This document shows positions 60,758 to 64,000 of a stretch of DNA of 64,000 bases, one piece after another; within the stretch, counting starts at the first letter, position 1; each line of letters begins with the position of its first letter. The DNA is taken from assembly GCA_046594215.1 (NCBI GenBank), contig JBKJPX010000057.1, forward strand, positions 62,001 to 126,000. Direction: 5' to 3'. The notes below the pieces were generated by a model. The model saw nothing but the letters and a program-made list of their open reading frames with translations, ran no database searches and was not told where the DNA came from. Position numbers and translations under genes: made by a program. The DNA comes from Panacagrimonas sp046594215 (GTDB lineage: Bacteria > Pseudomonadota > Gammaproteobacteria > Nevskiales > Nevskiaceae).

Positions 60758-62083
60758 TTGAACATCACCATCTTCGGCTCCGGCTACGTCGGCCTCGTCA
60801 CCGCCGCCTGCTTCGCCGACGCCGGCAACGATGTGCTGTGCGTCGACGTGGACGACGCCAAGGTCGAGCGCCTGAAGGCCGGCGAATGCCCGATCTACGA
60901 GCCCGGTCTCGAAGAGCTGCTGGTCTCGAACGCCAAGGCCGGCCGCCTGCGTTTCACGACCTCGGCCGCCGACGGCGTGGCCCACGGCCTCTACCAGTTC
61001 ATCGCCGTCGGCACGCCGCCCAACGAGGATGGCTCGGCCGACATGAAGTACGTGCTCGCGGTGGCGCGTTCCATCGGCCAGCACATGGACGAGTACCGCA
61101 TCGTGATCAGCAAGTCGACGGTTCCCGTGGGCACGGCAGACCGCGTGCGCGACACGCTGGCGGCAGAACTTGGCACGCGCGGCAAGCAGATAGGGTTCGA
61201 CGTGGTTTCCAATCCCGAATTCCTCAAGGAGGGCGCGGCGGTGGCGGACTTCAACAAGCCGGATCGCGTGATCGTCGGCGTGTCGTCCGAGAAGGCCGCA
61301 GACCTCATGCACACGCTGTACGCGCCGTTCAATCGCAACCACGACAAGATGATCGTGATGGACCTGCGCTCGTCGGAGCTGACCAAGTACGCGGCCAACG
61401 CGATGCTCGCGACGAAGATCAGCTTCATGAACGAGATGGCCAACCTTGCCGAGCGCGTCGGCGCCGACATCGAGAAAGTCCGCGTGGGCATCGGCTCCGA
61501 CCCGCGCATTGGCTTCCACTTCATTTACCCGGGCTGCGGCTACGGCGGCTCCTGCTTCCCCAAGGACGTCAAGGCGCTCGCGCACACAGCTTCGACGGTG
61601 GGCTTCGAAGCCTCGCTGCTCAACAGTGTGGAGGCGGTGAACGAGCGCCAGAAGAACCGCCTGTTCGAGAAAATGCAGATGCATTTCGGCTCGCTGCAGG
61701 GCAAGACCATCGCGCTCTGGGGCCTGGCGTTCAAGCCACGGACAGACGACATGCGCGAAGCGCCGTCCCGCGACCTCATGGAAGCCGTGTGGGCCGCTGG
61801 CGGAAAGATCCGCGCCTACGACCCGGTCGCGATGCACGAGACCGAGAAGCTTTACGGCAAGCGCGCAGACCTGACGCTCGCGGCCTCGCCCGAGGATGCG
61901 GTCAACGGCGCCGACGGGCTCGCAGTAGTCACCGAATGGCGCGTGTTCCAGTCGCCGAACTTCGAGCGCCTTGCCAAGGCGATGACGAACCCCGTGATCT
62001 TTGACGGACGTAACCTCTACGAGCCCAGGTTCGTCGAAAAAGCCGGCATCGCTTACTACGCCATCGGGCGCGGACGCGTCTGA
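60758..62083 (+). CDS. ugd: UDP-glucose 6-dehydrogenase
   Basis: 441 residues from TTG 60758, chosen because AGGAGGT lies at 60746-60752 and translation then begins at NITIFGSGYVGLVTA, the normal N-terminus. Catalytic Cys in YPGCGYGGSCFPKDVKAL, and ALWGLAFKPRTDDMREAPS. It makes UDP-glucuronate for exopolysaccharide or LPS. Divergent from the cysteine desulfurase gene; cutA follows after one base. Confidence 0.94.
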   Translation: MNITIFGSGYVGLVTAACFADAGNDVLCVDVDDAKVERLKAGECPIYEPGLEELLVSNAKAGRLRFTTSAADGVAHGLYQFIAVGTPPNEDGSADMKYVLAVARSIGQHMDEYRIVISKSTVPVGTADRVRDTLAAELGTRGKQIGFDVVSNPEFLKEGAAVADFNKPDRVIVGVSSEKAADLMHTLYAPFNRNHDKMIVMDLRSSELTKYAANAMLATKISFMNEMANLAERVGADIEKVRVGIGSDPRIGFHFIYPGCGYGGSCFPKDVKALAHTASTVGFEASLLNSVEAVNERQKNRLFEKMQMHFGSLQGKTIALWGLAFKPRTDDMREAPSRDLMEAVWAAGGKIRAYDPVAMHETEKLYGKRADLTLAASPEDAVNGADGLAVVTEWRVFQSPNFERLAKAMTNPVIFDGRNLYEPRFVEKAGIAYYAIGRGRV

Positions 62084-62084
62084 G

Positions 62085-62411
62085 ATGAGCGACGCGAGGG
62101 TCGCCTGGGTGACCTGCCCGGTCGCCATCGCCGAGGCGCTCGCCACCGCGCTGGTGGAAGCGGGCGTGGCCGCCTGCGTCAATGTGCTGCCGAAGATCAC
62201 CTCGATCTACCGCTGGAAGGGCGAGGTCGCCCACGACGAAGAAGCGCTGCTCATGATCAAGACCACCGCGGCGCGCTTCGAGGACCTGAGGCGCGAGGTG
62301 CTCGCGCGTCATCCCTACGAACTCCCCGAGCTCATCGCGGTCGATATCGCCGCGGGCCACGCGCCTTACCTCGACTGGATCGTCGAGTCGACCGGATCCT
62401 CGCATTCTTGA
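62085..62411 (+). CDS. cutA: Divalent-cation tolerance protein CutA
   Basis: 108 residues, ATG 62085 one base after the ugd stop. AWVTCPVAIAEALATALVEAGVAACVNVLPKITSIYRWKGEV and HPYELPELIAVDIAAGHAPYLDWI are those of CutA1, a trimeric cytoplasmic protein. Stop overlaps the TTG of the next gene. Confidence 0.95.
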   Translation: MSDARVAWVTCPVAIAEALATALVEAGVAACVNVLPKITSIYRWKGEVAHDEEALLMIKTTAARFEDLRREVLARHPYELPELIAVDIAAGHAPYLDWIVESTGSSHS

Positions 62412-62923
62412 AGAAAATCGCCGCCGTCCTGATCGTCGCCCTTCTTGCCGGGGGTGGCGGCTTCGCGCTGCAGCGCTACCTGTCGGGCCGACAGCAGTCG
62501 CGGGCGCTCGCGCCGGAGATCTCGCTCCCCACGCTCGACGGCGGGACCGCCTCGCTTTCGGCGCTGCGCGGCAAACTGGTGCTGGTCAACTTCTGGGCGA
62601 CCTGGTGCGCTCCCTGCCTGAAGGAGATCCCGCTGCTGGTGCGGATGCAGGATCGCTACGGCGCGCACGGCCTGCAGATCCTGGGACCGGCGATGGACGA
62701 ACCCGACCAGGTGAAGGCGATGCTGCCGCGGCTGAAGATCCAGTACCCCATCCTCATCGGCGAAGAACAGATTCCCAAGGCGATGGACGCGCTCGGCGAC
62801 ACGATGGGCGCGCTGCCGTTTTCCGTACTGATCTCCGCTGATGGGTACGTGATCGATCGTAAGCACGGCGAATTCCATGAGGACGAGCTGACGGCCCTGA
62901 TCGAGAGCAACCTGCCCCACTAG
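62408..62923 (+). CDS. TlpA-like thioredoxin-fold protein
   Basis: 171 residues from TTG 62408 (TTGA overlap with cutA). A signal/anchor segment (KKIAAVLIVALLAGGGGFALQRY) then the thioredoxin domain with active site NFWATWCAPCLKEIP. The family reduces or oxidises periplasmic disulfides, often in cytochrome c maturation. The order cutA, thioredoxin-like, aroQ, accB is conserved in Proteobacteria. Confidence 0.92.
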   Translation: MKKIAAVLIVALLAGGGGFALQRYLSGRQQSRALAPEISLPTLDGGTASLSALRGKLVLVNFWATWCAPCLKEIPLLVRMQDRYGAHGLQILGPAMDEPDQVKAMLPRLKIQYPILIGEEQIPKAMDALGDTMGALPFSVLISADGYVIDRKHGEFHEDELTALIESNLPH

Positions 62924-63042
62924 GTTCGCCGGTCGGCAATTAGCCGCCAACGGTCCGCAACCTGCTCGGAACGGCCGACAAAGTTTCCTTCTCCCGACGC
63001 TTCGGGCAGAATCGCGGCTCTGCACCGCCCCGGATCGCTCGC

Positions 63043-63504
63043 TTGAGCCATCTGCTTCTCCTGAACGGCCCCAACCTCAACCTGCTCGGCACCCGCGAGC
63101 CCGAGGTTTACGGCGCCACCACGCTGGCCGAGATCGAGGCCGACATGACGCAGCGCGCCCAGGCGCTCGGTCATCGCCTGAGTAGTTTGCAGAGCAACCA
63201 CGAGGGCGCGCTCGTCGACCGGGTGCAAGAAGCCCGCGGCGACGTCGACTTCATCCTGCTCAACCCGGGCGCCTTCACGCACACGAGCGTCGCCCTGCGC
63301 GATGCCCTCCTCGGCGTCGCGATCCCGTTCATCGAGATCCATCTCTCGAACGTGTACCGGCGCGAGTCGTTCCGGCATCACTCGTATTTCTCGGACATCG
63401 CCGTCGGCGCGATCGTGGGCCTCGGCCCGATCGGCTACGGCCTTGCGCTGCAAGCAGCGGATCAACAACTGAAGGCCAAGCCCAATCCAGGCGCCACACC
63501 ATGA
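63043..63504 (+). CDS. aroQ: Type II 3-dehydroquinate dehydratase
   Basis: 153 residues from TTG 63043. HLLLLNGPNLNLLGTREPEVYG, the Tyr/Arg loop, SNHEGALVDRV, NPGAFTHTSVALRDAL and EIHLSNVYRRESFRHHSYFSDIAVGAIVGLGPIGY are fully conserved. Shikimate pathway step three. Followed by accB after about 100 bases. Confidence 0.96.
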   Translation: MSHLLLLNGPNLNLLGTREPEVYGATTLAEIEADMTQRAQALGHRLSSLQSNHEGALVDRVQEARGDVDFILLNPGAFTHTSVALRDALLGVAIPFIEIHLSNVYRRESFRHHSYFSDIAVGAIVGLGPIGYGLALQAADQQLKAKPNPGATP

Positions 63505-63605
63505 GCGCCCTCGCCGGCACGGCCGTCCTCGCCCCACCGCCCGTCTCGATGCGGGCGGGGGGCATCAACGTCGCCACCGGCGGCAAACACACCCAGGGGA
63601 ACTAG
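63501..63605 (+). CDS. Possible 34-residue peptide between aroQ and accB
   Basis: ATG 63501 overlaps the aroQ stop (ATGA), and the frame runs 34 residues to TAG 63603-63605, five bases before the accB ATG. Sequence MSALAGTAVLAPPPVS... has no recognisable motif. Overlap and position suggest translational coupling, but it may be coincidental. CCGCCCG...CGGGCGG pairs as a hairpin inside it. Confidence 0.25.
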   Translation: MSALAGTAVLAPPPVSMRAGGINVATGGKHTQGN

Positions 63606-63610
63606 CGGCA

Positions 63611-64000
63611 ATGGACCTGCGCAAAATCAAGACGCTGATCGACCTCGTAGAGCAATCGGGCATCTCGGAACTGGAAGTCAAAGAAGGCGAGGAGTCGGTG
63701 CGCATCAGCCGCAACACCGGCCCCGTCACGCAGTACATCTCCGGACCGATGCCCTCGGGTTCTTACTCGCCGCCCCTACAGGCGGCGCAGATCGCGGCCC
63801 CGCTGCCAGCGGCGGCGCCCACCGAACCGCCCAAGCCCGCGATCGACATGCGCCACATCGTACGCGCGCCCATGGTGGGTACCTTCTATCGTCAGCCCTC
63901 GCCCGGCGCGAAGTCGTTCGTCGAGATCGGCCAGACCGTCAAGGTCGGCCAGACGCTGTGCATCATCGAGGCGATGAAGATGCTCAACCAGATCGAGTCC
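63611..64000 (+). CDS. accB: Acetyl-CoA carboxylase biotin carboxyl carrier protein (partial)
   Basis: First 130 residues, cut by the window end. MDLRKIKTLIDLVEQSGISELEVKEGEESVRISR is the AccB N-terminus, followed by an Ala/Pro linker and the biotinyl domain VRAPMVGTFYRQPSPGAKSFVEIGQTVKVGQTLCIIEAMKMLNQIES with the biotin lysine in EAMKM. accC is expected just beyond the window. Confidence 0.94.
   Translation, partial: MDLRKIKTLIDLVEQSGISELEVKEGEESVRISRNTGPVTQYISGPMPSGSYSPPLQAAQIAAPLPAAAPTEPPKPAIDMRHIVRAPMVGTFYRQPSPGAKSFVEIGQTVKVGQTLCIIEAMKMLNQIES

Overview
The window is about 64 kb of high-GC DNA from a Proteobacterium. The housekeeping order cutA / TlpA-like thioredoxin / aroQ / accB, the thyA-folA pair, sthA, an acyl-CoA-binding protein and a FimV-type domain point to a Beta- or Gammaproteobacterium. 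I cannot name a genus. The gene content (thiolase, enoyl-CoA hydratase, three MDR reductases, a Baeyer-Villiger-type monooxygenase, esterase, acetoacetyl-CoA synthetase, hydantoinase-type subunit, RND/MMPL transporter with DUF1302/DUF1329 partners) suggests an aerobic heterotroph that uses hydrophobic compounds such as lipids, terpenoids or steroids.

Layout. 1-4.1 kb: an IS66 transposase remnant, a secreted Ig-like protein and a YadG/YadH-type ABC-2 transporter. 4.2-11.6 kb: a complete Nit1C (nitrilase; MSMEG_0572/sll0783-type) cluster, nitBCDEFGH, divergent from a MocR-type regulator. A sigma-54-like promoter and a direct repeat lie between them. 11.7-23.7 kb: a collagen-like lipoprotein, a MalT/LuxR-type regulator, an MDR reductase, DUF3187 and DUF6279 envelope proteins, an SCP-x-type thiolase, a membrane-anchored FimV-like/TrpB-like fusion that has lost the PLP lysine, and small DUF2059, DUF1801 and FecR-domain genes. 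23.9-26.1 kb: a short run of same-strand small genes (sulfotransferase, NTF2-like, a frameshifted SnoaL-like pseudogene, cupin) separated by attC-like sites, which looks like an integron-cassette remnant without an integrase. 26.2-46.4 kb: a catabolic region. 46.7-54.3 kb: an RND/MMPL - YCF48 - DUF1302 - DUF1329 operon ending in a strong terminator. 54.6-64 kb: housekeeping genes (tRNA-Met, DUF815 ATPase, ACBP, folA, thyA, an Fe-S/cysteine desulfurase group with sthA, ugd, cutA, tlpA-like, aroQ and accB, which runs off the end).

Two families of intergenic palindromes recur: one with CCCTCTCC...GGAGAGGG arms (six good copies, one degenerate) and one built on CCCCGGACTTCGTCCGGGG. Both sit between genes, often where a terminator is expected.

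How the parts fit: the nit cluster probably serves nitrogen acquisition (cyanide or nitrile) under nitrogen limitation. The monooxygenase/esterase pair and the reductase, hydratase, thiolase and AACS genes would oxidise ketones or steroid- or terpenoid-like substrates to CoA intermediates. The RND/DUF1302/DUF1329 set is a candidate envelope transport system for the same hydrophobic compounds.
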